Positions 20,875-34,212 are shown, numbered from the stretch's first letter. The stretch: 64,000 nucleotides of DNA from Sipunculus nudus (GCA_026874595.1 CM049321.1:14215479-14279478), one strand, 5' to 3'. The notes: generated by a model not told the origin, from the sequence alone. Numbers and translations: made by a program.

Positions 20875-23419
20875 CTTGCCTGAAGCTGATAGTCCGAGGT
20901 ATATTGTCAGTTTCATGGACCTGAAGGCACTTAAGGGGTCATCTGTCCATCGCTGTTTCAGCATTCTTTTTATATGTAACAACTCGAGTTTGTTATCAAT
21001 TCGTAGCAAACTGCCTCCTTCTTCGTAACATGTGTCGTTAGCATCATTCCAGGTTAGTTCCTTATTCCTCATTATATGATATGAATAACATGAGTTTCTT
21101 AAACTTGAAGTGACACTCGATTTACTTTTCTGACACATTTCTTCACTCTTCTCCGGAAGTAGTTCCAAATTTTTCTCCAGCTTATAATCCAGTTGAACCA
21201 TGTGGTCCCAGTCTCCTGATATTTTAGTAGACACATAGAAACTCCATGCCGTTATATAATGATATGGCAAATTATAACCATTTATTCGGAAGGTTACTAA
21301 TAAGTTTGCTTCGCGAAACCAATGATACTGGGCATTTGGCCGTTCCACGAATGAAAAAACAAGAGAAGGGCTTTTCTTGTAATCAGGACACTTTATAAAC
21401 AAAGAGTAATGATGATCTTTGTATAAATGCATTGGTGCTCTGAGCACTATATGGTGGTTTTTAGGGCGATCGATCCTCACCACGACATTTATTGCAGGAT
21501 AAAAGGACTGCACGGCCTCTTGGTCATTATGGGCATACTGGTTCTTTTGTATCATGCTACTGATTTCAAGAACAAATCCTCCTGGAGTGACCTGACATCT
21601 GCATTCATAAGAAAATAAAAAATATTGTGAATTATAATACTCGTCGGGATGTTGAGGAGGCGATAATAAGAGTTTTCCAGTACAACCACCTATTTCAGTA
21701 TGTTTGTTTAAGTAATTTGGCTCTCTAAATTGTAAGCAGAATTTAAGAGGTTTACTTTCAAAGTTTTTAAATTGAAACTTGCGGCATGGTAGCTCTGATG
21801 GTAAAACCTGGAGCTGAAAACAAATTTCATCGTTTGTGTATAAAAGCCCAGCCCGGTTAAATAATCCACGTGGTACCATAACAAGTAAATCTTCGAAATT
21901 TGATATACCAAAGCATCGACTAGCAGTGACAGTAAAAGTGAATGAAGTTGTGTTTTGAGGACCGTAGGAATAAAACAGGACTTTCAGGGAATGTCCAGTG
22001 GAATGAATTGATGGACTTGGTTCCTTAAAAAAATTATTGGCTAAATGGGTACCACAGAAAGGCCCATATTTCTCGTCGCTTCTATAATTTCTGTTCCAAA
22101 TTATGAAGCCTTCGTTGGAGCAATTATCTACATTTGTTCCATCAAAAACATTTTTCAAGTGTGAAACGTATATATACATCTGACGACTTATACTCATAAA
22201 ATGAAAATCTGGGTAATAGAATACCCGCCGTTGATTCAGTTATTGTGCTATATCCGTCTGCTTTTATATCAAAAGTTTGACCGTAATGTGTTCCAAAGCT
22301 TTCATATGTAGCATCGAAATATTTGATGTTGCACGAACGGGGTTGTTTTAACCGCATATGAACCTGAAATCCACTAGAGATCACGTTTTCACGATACATT
22401 TCTGTCCCTATGTCTGTTTGCAATATTATACCAGCACTGAACGGTCCATCATTTACATCAATTTTTATACTATTTCCTCCGGGACACGAACTGTTTAACC
22501 GCCAGGTTAAATTTATTTTAGTGGTCTCTTTAACACGTAAATACCATTCATAAATGTAATTTTGTTTTACACATATGTTTCGTTTGGCTGGTGGTATACT
22601 AAATGATCCATTAGGAGCAGTCAGTTTCACAGGTGGTGACATCTTTAAGTCTGCTCCATCTACTCCTTGGTAAATCATTCCAAATCTAGTACTCGGCACT
22701 GAGTCGTTAAAACGAAATTTTATTCGCACTTTGTTTGAAACTGTGACAGTTGACCAGGTCATTCTTTTCCCACATAGAATGTATGTTTTTTCTTCCTCGG
22801 TGTCATTCAAGTTATTGTAAATAGCCAGTGAGTCACATAAGCATTGTTCTCCGCAGTGTTGTATGTTCATGTGGTCAAATTTGAGGATTATTTGTTTTCC
22901 ATCATCGATTTTTATCGTCCAGTTACAGTTGAGTTTTTGCCCACTCCCTGATGTTTTATAAGCAATGCTTCCACAAGCAGATGTTAGATGACCAAAGGAA
23001 CCACAGCCGGAATCACCATAGCCCAGACCACATACTGGCAAAATACTTGATTTTTTATTTAACTGCAAGATGGGCCAAATATCCCTGCCTACGAACAATT
23101 TGTAATCCTCATACACACATTCCTTCTTTGCGCTAGTGTACGTTTCGCACAACGTTATATCATACATGTCTATGCCAGGGGGTAATTCCGGTTTCGACAA
23201 CATGTTTCTTAATGATGCGTTCACTGATGCGAGTTGAAGCAAAGCGGAATTCTTAATTGCTCGATATTTTGCTTTGCTAGTTTTATTTATCATGCTCGTT
23301 TGACATTCTTCTGCAATAACCGACCCTTCTGTACATACCATCTGTATCAAAAAGAATCCTGCCATCGACAGAAATAGAACGAAAATTGCCATCTTGATCG
23401 CCAATTGCCATTCAAGATT
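20875..23419 (-). CDS. Secreted/surface CUB and C-type lectin protein, large exon with one frameshift
   Basis: The exon is bounded by an acceptor (TTTTTTCCAG|AAT, exon start 23419) and a donor (GGCAAG|GTTAGT, exon end 20875). The start chosen is the ATG at 23392, because it opens directly into a signal peptide (MAIFVLFLSMAGFFLIQMVC); an out-of-frame ATG lies at 23411. After a Cys-containing N-terminal region, a CUB domain spans about residues 140-244 (CNWTIKIDDGKQIILKFDHM, CDSLAIYN, ILCGKR, GMIYQG). A degenerate CUB-like domain spans about 258-365. A third begins at about 380 but changes frame near 22220, continuing in the frame open at 22197-20842 (IIWNRNYRSDEKYGPFCG, HSLKVLFYS). Further beta-rich sequence follows, then the N-terminal half of a C-type lectin domain (SCYSYHIMRNKELTWNDAND through IYLGLSASGK). 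The exon ends in phase 0 inside this domain. Many N-glycosylation sequons are present. Likely role: extracellular recognition or adhesion. No orthologue recognised. Confidence 0.75.
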
Positions 23420-23539
23420 CTGGAAAAAATGAAATAGTCTAATATATAATAGGATTTAGCAATTTTTTATTACATTTTAATGTGGAATTATAGTTTACTT
23501 AACCTCTTTCTATTAAATAAATATGTTAGCTACATTAAT

Positions 23540-23540
<1 letters not shown>

Positions 23541-23611
<71 letters not shown>
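23541..23611. repeat. (AAT)n-(AAG)n compound microsatellite
   Basis: About 12 AAT units run into about 12 AAG units. It lies inside the putative intron 5' of the CUB/lectin exon. Confidence 0.95.
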
Positions 23612-23613
<2 letters not shown>

Positions 23614-25268
23614 GAAGCATATAGAATAAGAAGGAAAATGATGGCATTTGAACAGTATAGCTGGAGGTATAAAGGTGACGGTTATGGAAATATTGAATGA
23701 CCAAGGACAAATATTATGAAAGATTAATAGGAAATAGCGATGATATGCAATTATTTTTTATATGACGCAAAAGAAGACCTTTGAACTGATTAATATGTTT
23801 TGTGAACCTTAATATCAGGCAATCAATTCCCCAATTTTAGCTCACTCGTGTCACAGTTACCATTTTGATTTCCTCTCATATAAAATCATTGCAATATTAA
23901 ATGTTACGTTAGTTGTTAGATATATTTTGATATATTATTAACTGCATACGGGACAGATATGTGACAATAAAACACGGGATACATATAACTTTTATTGACT
24001 AAATTTAAATGAATTCTTTTTCATACTAACAGATGGTCAGACCGAGGGACGCAAACAGAAAGCCTAATTACTTTTTTTTGCACCCTCTGGCAGGGGCTTA
24101 ATCAACCATGAAATTACAAGTGAATCGTTAATATTTGAATTATTGATATGGTGATATTTTTGTTAATTTTTATTCATGTCGATTCATACATATATACATA
24201 CATATCATATATGATATGAACATACAATGCGTATGATTCTGTTGAACGCTCTTTCATCATTACATTCTTCTTTCTCTTTGTCCTCCCTGCCCTTTTATTA
24301 TTTTTTCTGTACCTAGATTTTATTTCCAAGTTCTCTCCTTTTTTTCTGTTTGATTTACAAATTTTTTATTAATTTTCGTCACAATTTTTAACTTTTAGCC
24401 ATTCAAACTCAGCTTATTTGCTCCCCTTGATTTATACGTGTTGCTTGAAAATATTCAAATATTGATTGATTAATCATTTATAATTCCTAAAATCCGTGTC
24501 TTGGCTGTAACCGGTGGTAACATAATGCCTGCCTCGTTTAACCAAGTCATAAACTGCAAATTAAGGGTGACTTTCACATGATATTCACAAGAAAAGATGA
24601 TGTATTCTTTCCGGTTTTGAAAATCAATATGTACACATATGTGTTTCACAAAGACCCCATTTAAATAACATATCATTACAAAGTAAATCTTATGTACAAG
24701 TCTAAACCAAAACTAGCTAGATTGAGTATCAATGGAAGGTTTATAGATATTTTTTTTTACAAAACTGGTTTCACTGTAAATCTTCATACAAGTTTTTTTT
24801 TTATTTTACTTTGCGCTGTAGGAATTTCTTTCACAGAGTCAACAAAGGTTTTATACGAATGTGTTGATGTTATGTACTATCTATTTTTTTCACTCCTCTC
24901 TTTGTTCATATTTGATCAATATTAAATTTGATCAATACCATATTTGTTCTCATGTCAAAATAATCCAATTCGATGGAACTGAAATGAACAAACAGTGCCA
25001 ATTCAGATAGGTTCGTTGAATGAAACTTTCATCATTCATAAAATTAAATTCCTTGAACTGATTTATTCTTCCTGTGTTAGTGACCACGTCCCCCACTGTA
25101 TGTATGCCCATTTCAGGATTTCTTTGCGGTTGTAATATGCTTATTATGCCATAGAAACGTAAAACACTTTTTTTCCAAAGGATTAGCGCTTATGGATTTT
25201 GTCTTAGCATTAAACAATCTTACATGAAAGGTTGACAGTTTTCTTGGTAAGCGTCTTATATCATAATA
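23612..25268. other. No gene seen
   Basis: AT-rich, with T- and A-rich low-complexity stretches and short ORFs only. An upstream exon of the CUB/lectin gene (5' UTR) may be here but is not identifiable. Confidence 0.4.
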
Positions 25269-26500
25269 TTAGTGGACAAGGTTCAATCCTCCTTTTACTT
25301 GAAAATAATTACTTGGGATAACTTTTCCTATTTGAGTATTTTCAGCATTTAATCTGTTAACCCACAACATTCTTTGGGTTTTTGGCCGACTATCGAAATC
25401 CATTAAATTTATTCCTCCCTCATTATACAGCGATACAAGTACAGCATACTTAAGTTTTGGGTGACTTCCATTCGAGATAAATTCGGCTATTATTCGTTTA
25501 ATGCGGGGTATAACATGTTCTAGTGTTTCTCGCATAGTGCATAGATATAATGATTTCGGAAGTGCCAAGGTAATAACAACCTATTTACTTTCATAATTGT
25601 TAATGATCGTTGTTTCCATATATTTAATTAAAAATTTATCTACATTTTTTACAAAGTTGAGTTTAAAATGCAATTTTTGGTTGGAAGTAAAGTAAATACC
25701 TAAAATTTTGATTGCATCGGAGTTCAGATTATTCCGAACAATGGTAACGTTTCTGTATTATTGACCTGTGGCCCAATCTAAGCCGTCTTTGACTTATTTA
25801 GATTGAGCCATAATGAGGATACGACGAAAATAGGCTGCTCTTTTCTTAAGATCTTTGGGGAAAAAAAGTAGAATCATCCGCAAAATAAATAATTTGATTT
25901 CTGTGCTATCCATTGCGATTCCTTTTATACTAGAGCCACTTCTTATCAATTCAGCTAAAATTTCCTCTGTCAATATAAATGAATAGGGAGACAAAGGATC
26001 CCCTTAACTGGTACCTCGATGAAATTTAAATAACCATTCGAATAGCCATTATTAATCCCCGAGCTTTCTGCGTTTACAAATTTTTACCCATTTTATTATA
26101 TTTTCGGGAAACCAAAGTTATTCATTACTTCGAAAAGAAAATTTTGATCTAATCTATCAAATGCTGCTGCAAAGTCTGCAGGCAACAATATTTCTTCCAT
26201 ATTTTCAGTTTTTGTGTTTTCCAATATATTTTGAATCAACCTAATCGGTTCCCCTATATATCGCCCACTAATAAAAACAGAATAATTCGACCCAATCAGT
26301 GAAGGTAAACATGATTTAATTCTTGATGCTTATTCTTCCCCGGTAAGTTTTAAGAAACCTGTTATCTCTTATCTACGACTAAGATGTAATTCTTCGGTTA
26401 AATAACTATGTTGTATGGCTTGGAATCAATCCTTATGGGTGAGGGAAAAGAAAGATACATAGAATTCTTCTGATAAGCCATCGTTACCTAGCTTTTAGGA
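25269..26500 (-). mobile_element. L1/Tx1-like LINE reverse transcriptase remnant
   Basis: From right to left: an RT palm block LPADFAAAFDRLDQNFLFEV near 26190-26120; SPYSFILTEEILAELIRSGS and SIKGIAMDSTEIKL at 25994-25880; and a post-RT block YNEGGINLMDFDSRPKTQRM with MLWVNRLN at 25450-25340. These match the order (DFxKAFD; GDPLSPYxFIL...EIL; GG(L/I)xMxD...W..RL) of L1/Tx1-type non-LTR retrotransposons. The catalytic (F/Y)ADD box is destroyed (LFILRMILLF in its place), and the frame is broken several times. No endonuclease domain is in view. Confidence 0.78.
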
Positions 26501-29030
26501 ATTCGGCATTGTGTTCAATGAATTTAATATTTCACTTAGGTTTATATACACTTTAAAGTTTCTCGTTCTATTTCGGACAGCGTTGGCAATGTTATTTCCT
26601 GTAAATAAAATTAGTTTATTCATCTATGGGCAATGTATCCTTAGTAGCGTATTTGGTCTCGAAAAAGTTTTTATTTCATGTAAAATTACAGTTTTATCAT
26701 TTGTCTTCTTACTGTTTATTACAAGTTTTCTAATAGTATTACGTTTTGCTTCGCGTTTTCTTTTTTTTTCAATTATTGACGTATCAACGTATTGACGCCT
26801 CGTCACTCAAAGAATACAAACCCTATAGTTTTAACACATATTCTTGCAGTCTAAAACTTATACCTAAGGCACAATAGTCCCATTTTATAAACAAACTCTT
26901 AATATTTATTAAGGAATATTTGTTAAATAAGTAAAACGAAATAAATGAAAAGAAAAAAATTATGCCTCTCAGCGGTAGAGTATTGGTCGCGAGTGCCTTT
27001 CCTATTTTCCGGAATTATGTGCAGAGTACTTCTCACAGTATATGTTCCCTGTCAGTGGACGATTTACAAGACGGCCGGACGGAATAAGCACAAAGGGTGA
27101 TCAATATAGGCTAGGCTAAAACATCAATTCATTATAGCTCATTCACAGGAGGGTTTATATTTTTGTTTTAGTCCAGTTTTCACATACAGCGTATTTAAAT
27201 CGCTAGAGTAGCCATCAGAGCAGAGGCTTCTGCGGCGTTCACTTTCCAAACATTTCGAGATTTTTGATAATTTGAAATCGATTTAATGTATCACCTAGAC
27301 GGGAATTTGAAACTTATAAATTATGCGGAGCATAATTTGCATACTAGTTATCTGTGATGCTTATTTACGGCTCAGTAATATGCAACAACAATCGGCAATA
27401 TTCGGATAAAGTATTACGTGTCTCATAAATAATTCACTTTTATGCAAGGAAGTAAAGTCGGAAGAAGCACATGTTTTCGTAAAATTTGCATCCCGGGTAA
27501 AGCAAATGGGTATTCAATTTCTTTTTTTAAACATATAAGAAGTCTTGACCTGGGAACTGTGCTTGCAGTCATTAAATTTGGAAATATATCCAGTCCTAAT
27601 AAAAAATGTAAAGGTGTTCTTAAATATTTAAGCTAACATGTTTAAAAAAGAGCGATATGAGGCTATTACTTTAAAAGGTTGATAAACAAGTACAGTATTA
27701 GTGTTTGCAGGAAAAGTAATTCAGCACATTTATCATATGTACTACTGACATTCATATCATTTGAATGGTGAACTCTTTTATCCAAGGTCTCATTGTCCAC
27801 ATCCTTATTCTAAAATCGTCAACGCCTTCGGAAGACAAAATGTTACACTTTAAAAACGAAATAGTTAATGGCTAATGAATTATGTATTTTTTTCGTCTAT
27901 GCATCTATCATTTATATATATATATATAACTTTGAAATCGGAAATAATGAATGGAATTCAGGGGTGTCAGACTTCTGAGTCATTTATCACTATAAAACAC
28001 TAAAAATTTCCAGGACAAAGAAAAGAAAAATTGTCGTTATTTTTTAGTGGTCGCAAGGCGGGATTCCAGTGTATATATATATACTCATTAAGACGACATT
28101 AATATATATGTCTAAACATATATTCATATATATTTAATCATTTATATATATTACGCATATTTCATTTGCGATTATGTGTAAATACATTAAATGGGGATGT
28201 TTTAAAAGAATTTGTATCTTGCATCTATAATATTCATAATCATTGTTTTATGCCCTGACTGTTTTTTATGGATAATTTTTGAATACAATATATGTGTATG
28301 TTTTAAAATGTTTTGTTAAATGATTAAAAAAAAAAAACTTGATAAAATGAATGGAATTCATTCTTTAATATGCACGACCAAAACCCTCATTCTAGTGCAA
28401 CAAATAAATAACATCTCTGAATTTTAGATACTGAAGGATTTTTTCAGAATTCATGTCTTTCTTTGACAATGTAAACTTATAAAAATCTTGCTTCTTCATA
28501 GTAAAGTAAATTGATATTATATACGATATATCCGATTAACAAGGGCCTTTTACCAGAGTTATCCACAAAGACGTTAAATAAATCATACCCTGCCAAATGA
28601 AGGGTATGCCTTCAAATCTGACAGTGAAGGTTTATTTCCGATTTTTATCTAGTCCATTTGCTGAGGGGATGTTGTGCGTAAAATGTGCCCTAAAAAACTC
28701 TTTATATTAATGATCTCTCTTATTGTACATAACAAGTGACGTTTGACTTTGTTAGCCGTCAGTATCTCAAAACGACGTTATGTATCAACTGCCAACGGCT
28801 TAAAAGAAAGGTCAATTCAGCGGTTAACATAGGATAAAATAAACACGCCTATATCTCAGGATATACAAATCACATAACAAGAAATAACTATTCAGATTGT
28901 TCGTACTTAGTTCCACTAGTTATTATCATCGTCAAATTGAAAATGTATACGTTAATTAAGTCATCCGGGATCAAAAGGTTACAACCCTTTTGGTGAACAA
29001 TCCGCATGGCTAACGGTCCTGTGCGATAAA
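26500..29030. other. No gene seen
   Basis: AT-rich unique sequence. Short palindromic GAATGGAATTCATTC occurs near 28350 and a related ATGAATGGAATTC near 27946. A poly-A tract at about 28325-28336 may mark an old retroposon end. Confidence 0.4.
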
Positions 29031-29037
29031 TGGAGGT

Positions 29038-29239
29038 ATTCTCCTTTGATATTAACCTATCGATGTTGCTTGTTCAAAGTTAACCATCTGTGTTGTGACT
29101 GCCTAATGTACTTGGGTATGAGGTCACTAATCCGATTTATTGTCCTTTGATATTAATATGTCGATGTTGCTTGCCTCAAGGTAACTGTCTATATAGTGAC
29201 TGCCTAATGTGCTGGGGTATGAGGTCACTAATCCGATTA
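29038..29239. repeat. Tandem duplication of about 103 bp
   Basis: TCCTTTGATATTAA...CGATGTTGCTTG...GACTGCCTAATGT..TGGGTATGAGGTCACTAATCCGATT occurs twice in succession (blocks at about 29042-29138 and 29141-29238) with moderate divergence. Confidence 0.88.
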
Positions 29240-29860
29240 CCAACGTCTTGTTTAATATTCATTAGATACATTATACGATGCGGTTTATCCTACATGTGCC
29301 CATACTTTACTTACCTTGGGTTTTTGAAAAAGCAGTCAGCAATTTAAAGCTGTGTTATTCTTTACTTTATACAAAAAATGAGTGCTTGTACGCGTAATAC
29401 ATGTAGTGCATGAAGCCATTTACGCATTTTTCACTACTGAATTGCAATTTTGGCTTTCTGCTTTCAACTACTGCATTTTATTGATGAATTAAAATTTCAA
29501 GATAGTTAATTTTCAGTCATTTAAATTATAAACCGAACGTCGCATTGATAATCATGCAAAATAAGAATTATTGTAAACACGTCCATCAACAATCAAGTGT
29601 CAGACTAATACTAATAATGGTGTTCTGTTACAGGATTAATTATGCATTATATCAAAAGCTCTCACCACAAAAACTACACTTTTAAAGATTGAGGAAAGGG
29701 AAATCTGCGTACGTTTTCCATTAAATATTTCCATAATTCCTTAAAAGGCAGTTTTACATCAATGCCTTTACTGATATTTTCTCTGATTATTTTTTTTTCA
29801 TGCTGTTGTAGTGCAAATAGGAGGGTTCCAATTATCTCAAAACAATAAGTCCTGCAGGAC
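29240..29860. other. No supported gene
   Basis: The minus-strand frame at 29868-29674 reads plausibly (HEKKIIRENISKGIDVKLPF) but shows no domain I recognise and no splice or start context strong enough to call an exon. Confidence 0.35.
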
Positions 29861-30060
29861 GTTTTCACTTATGACCAATTTAGTCCGGCAGCCACAGGTC
29901 ATTTTTTTTGGCTAACCTTGTTTAATGGTCTTAGGTTTTTTTCTTTGTGGATTTTGTTTGCCCACATATCAGGTGTGAAAAATAGGTTGGTTGGCCCTCT
30001 GTCAGCCTTGGGCAATTTTTGCTAATTAGCATAAAACAAAATGGCCGCCACAATACATCT
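29860..30060 (-). repeat. Left arm of an inverted repeat pair
   Basis: On the minus strand it reads GGCGGCCATTTTGTTTTATG, then GCTAATTAGCAAAAATTGCCC, GGCCAACCAACCTATTTTTC and ATGTGGGCAAACAAAATCC. The same order of blocks occurs on the plus strand at 32452-32610. Confidence 0.85.
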
Positions 30061-32440
30061 TCACCCTTTTTAGTTACCGATGTATGGCCTTCATAATGTA
30101 ACAATAAAAGCGAAACTGCCGTTATCGACACATTTATCTATACTTCCATGGTGTCACGACGAGGCCCGATATTTACAACTTAGACGAGAATTTATTCAGT
30201 TTGAAGGAATTAAATGGACATAGTTTAAGTCCAATTAAACCAAAATGGCACCTTTACGGAAATTCATCTTTGTTCGATGGCAAATGTAACAGTTGTCTGT
30301 TTTTGCATATACTATGTCAAGTCAAATCACATATATTGCAACATTCTCAGATATACTGCTGCAAGCTTCCATCAGCATCATATTAATATGGAGTATTCGT
30401 CCACTATGTAATCGCAAACTATGTCGACTTGCCCATGCAAGCTGAACTCATTTCTCCACTTTCTGTAGCTAAACCAAAAAAGACTATTACTTTAGATTTT
30501 ATATCAAAATTCACATCTTTTCAGAGGAAGGTGACCCAAATGAGCATAAATTCAATTTTAATTTTTAAATGGTATTATGGAAACATACACATTTAGTCAA
30601 TAGCAACATATGACAACTGATGTGAATTAACACACGCTTCTGACGTCATTTCTGTTATCAAATATTTCAGGAATACCTGAAACCTTCGGCGCCAAAATTC
30701 ATATTATATAAACGGTGATGACAATGCGTTAGAGTTTTAGAAAATGCCCTGCCCCCCAAAAATTTTGCCGTCGGTGTTATGCTTCATAATAAGGTAAAAA
30801 AGTCTTTCTAAAAACTTTGGACTTAAAAAAATGCATGAGCGCAAATAGGTACCATATAAATGTATTCCCATGTATGCATACAGAAAACACGATAGTTAAA
30901 TGCATTTCAATATATAATACTATGCTGACCCATATTATAGAAACATGTAACATAATTAGTAATGCCAAATTTTGTTCTGTGAGATGATATCACTAATTCA
31001 GGGATTTATACTTGTATCTAAGAGACTTACAAATGCAGACAAGAAAATGATTTTCCGTGAACAGCTATGGCTAAAAAATCGCTAATTAATTACTCATATG
31101 CATTTAATAATCCATCAATAAATGCACAAGGATGACTAAGCTACATCTCCCAAGAACATAAAAAAAAAGATGATGACCTTGGACTGTAGTAGGTACCTAT
31201 ATATATAAATGGTCATATCGGGGAGGGGGCTCTTATCACAAGAAATAGTTGGCTATCTTTTGGGACGCGGATATCGAGAAAATCTTAGGTAAGCTCATGT
31301 TTCGTTAAAGTCAACTTTACAGATTAACGTACAACCAAGGCTGTGGGTGGCATGCATAGAGATATAAAAAATTATTATGGAATTTACAAAAACATTCTTT
31401 TCCTTATTGCTATATGAAAATTTATGAGAATTAAAATGTATTGTCTACCTTATTGAATAATGTCGTCAAACTCACATGTAAGCTATACAATCAGGTTTCA
31501 ATATACAAGGTCAGGTTTGAAATGATATTTTTCAGCATTCCTCTTCGTTGGCACTACAAGTTCTGAATTTGAATAGGAAGTCTGCATATAAGGGTGCATG
31601 TTAAAGCATTCCTTACTTTAAAGAACTAATATGTTTTATAAATGAAATTTACGGCACTAAAACTGTGCTTATCGCGAGAACTATTACAGGTCTTGGCCTT
31701 GAAACCTTTATCCTGCTGTCGATTCTGGAATTGGTCAAGAAATAACTTCCCAATAACAATTTTGTCAGGAAGCCCTCAGAAGATCATACATGTTTCAACT
31801 AAATCTTGATGGGGCCAAGTGCATGTCAGTCAAGTTGAGATTATACTAGTTGATTCCGAGATCCACCAGTCTGGGCTGTGTTACCCAGAGGAATTTTATC
31901 CCATTTACTGAGTTTTTGTGTCTCAAAAAATCTATGTACTGGTGGCACAATGCCACTTTTGAAGAGGTTGGAGCATATTTGGGATCTGAGCCGGACAAAT
32001 ACATTACCCGCATATTATCGAAAGTAGAAAGTGGTCAAATACCACTGATTCCGCCAGGATTTTCATCACTGTGTGGATAACGGCAGCTTGCTCTTATTGT
32101 TTCATTATGAAGGTCATACATAGGTTACCAAAAAGCATATTATCTTTATAATGTATAACAGCTGTTTTCCAGAAGGTTTGATCATCTCATCTTCATCTAT
32201 ACTTGAGTTTTTAATTAGTTTAATGTATCACCCTTAATTTGTAATACTTTGGAACATTAGTACTAACCAAATCAGTATATTTACATTTTTTTCAAATGGG
32301 AGACCAGCTTAAATATAATGGTCGTCATTATGACTAAAACAATACCAACAATGAATTTTCTGGGTCATAATACCCTAGAATTCATGTATTGGATGACCCT
32401 CTATGTCAAATGTAAAGGAAATTGTGGCATTTTTGCTATT
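30061..32440. other. Spacer between the inverted arms, no confident gene
   Basis: If the arms are element ends, this 2.4 kb would be the body. The best open frame (31850-32080, plus; contains MYWWHNATFEEVGAYLGSEP) has no recognised family. No transposase motif is seen. Confidence 0.35.
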
Positions 32441-32610
32441 TTCGCATTATTTTGGCGGCCATTTTGTTTTATGCTAATTAGCAAAACTTGCCCAAACGGG
32501 CCAACCAACATATTTTTCACACCGGATATGTGGGCAAACTAAACCCACAAAGAAAAAACTTAAGACCATAAAACACAGTTGCTTCCAGTTGCGACCGGAC
32601 TCATTGTCGT
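32441..32610 (+). repeat. Right arm of the inverted repeat pair
   Basis: It contains GGCGGCCATTTTGTTTTATG, GCTAATTAGCAAAACTTGCCC, GGCCAACCAACATATTTTTC and ATGTGGGCAAACTAAACCC, matching 29860-30060 in inverted orientation. Confidence 0.85.
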
Positions 32611-33922
32611 GACCTTTAGACAGCTGGTGACCTAATTAACATATCATTTTACACAGTTATAATGGTGACGAATAGAGTTCCTTAACCTCAACATTTTAAC
32701 TGGTAATTTTTGTTTGTATATCCTTAAAAGTATATATTTTACCTGTTACTATCACTCTGTTTTAGCAGCCGGTAGTGTGGCTAATTACGTCATTTCTGAG
32801 TTATTGCCGGGTTACCAAAAGTCTATTCTAACTTCATTGTTAAATCCTATGGTCTAGTTCATAAACTAGGGCACACCTTATGAACACAAGGACACCGGAT
32901 ATGGACTAGTTCAATTTGCTTCATGTTTGACCTTACCGCAATATGGTCTCTTTACCCTTATTGACCTAAATTTAAAGACAACTGTGTTAAGTACGCCAAA
33001 TAAAGAGATAAAGATTCATGATCATGATTAAACAGTTAATAATTGTTAAATATATCATTAGCACACATGATACTCTTTAACCGTTTCCTGAGCCTAAAAC
33101 ATCTATCTTTTAAACATGTAAACTTTAAAAATAAATATTTTGTGCACAACTGGGGAGAGATCTGTTATAATTGTACACCTATATCATTACTGAAATGTTT
33201 TTTCAAATTATTGCAGCTTTTTGCAGGGTAGATAGGCGCGTTTATATTGTCTCAGAACAACCTTTTCTGAAAGATATAAAATTTATTCTAACGCCAGTTT
33301 TGTAACCTCTGATGATCTGATTAGCCTGCTACTTCAAATATTCATAATTGTATTGACTAGGGGCCTAAATATCAATAATAACTTTATGTGTTTTTCTTAT
33401 CATTTTGTGATTATATCCCGAAGATATAACTGTTTATGTGTTTCTTTCCCCCTAATTAATCTCTTCTTAAAAAAGCCCGTGGCGTGAATAAAGACAATAT
33501 TTTTTGAGTTATGTCGGGGCTCAGAATTGTTTTGTGGTTCCTTGTTTGTGAAAACCGTATTTCGTCTTTTACATTTTGAAAACCTCCAGATAGGTATTAC
33601 ATGAATCGCACTCCAAACTGAAAGCCCAATCAAAGCTCAATAAAAAACCCTTGATTACTGAAAAAAAAAGATATTAAAGATAGGCCTAATTTTAACCAAT
33701 TCTCAAATACTACCTGACATGAAGAAAGGTAGAAGCAAGTAAAACATTCAACATGTAGAGATCACTATATCCTTTAGATTATCTACCTTACACTAGATTT
33801 GTTCTGGAAATTGATCCTTGAGGAGAAAGAACGACAGCAAGGATATCATCTCTGACAAACTTTTACAAAGCAGTAATATATAAAGCATGCAGCACGTATA
33901 AATGAAATTTTATAATACTTAC
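32611..33922. other. No gene seen
   Basis: AT-rich. Frames at 33043-33231 and 33400-33633 show no domain. Confidence 0.4.
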
Positions 33923-34009
33923 CAGAGACTGCTTTTTCCTTGCACCCTTCCTCTTTATGGAAGACTTGATTTCAATCTTGGTGGACGTGAAGCGCCTTTC
34001 ATGAGCACC
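33923..34009 (-). CDS. Candidate exon with a strong splice donor, unidentified
   Basis: On the minus strand, an open frame reads HERRFTSTKIEIKSSIKRKG followed by ARKKQSL and ends exactly at CTCTG|GTAAGTA, a near-consensus donor. An upstream TAA at 34012-34010 limits its left extent, so an acceptor or start must lie close by, and none is convincing. The peptide is Lys/Arg-rich with no known domain. It may be a genuine short exon or chance. Confidence 0.28.
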
Positions 34010-34212
34010 TTATCTGATGGACGCTAGGATCGATTGGATGTGGGTTGCTGTGCTAGAATTGCGTGGCAGATGTCCGACAAACTCTTGATATTTTTCGTAC
34101 TCCAGAAGCTAGATCTGTTACCCGGGATGTGTGCTAGGTCCATTGAATAAAAGGATATATATATATATATATATATTTCTGTTCATATATGCATTTTAGC
34201 CAATCATGATTC

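Noticed and set aside
31850-32080. 76-codon plus-strand frame as a gene
   Set aside because: The peptide looks plausible, but there is no domain, upstream acceptor or conservation evidence; left as part of the spacer between inverted arms.
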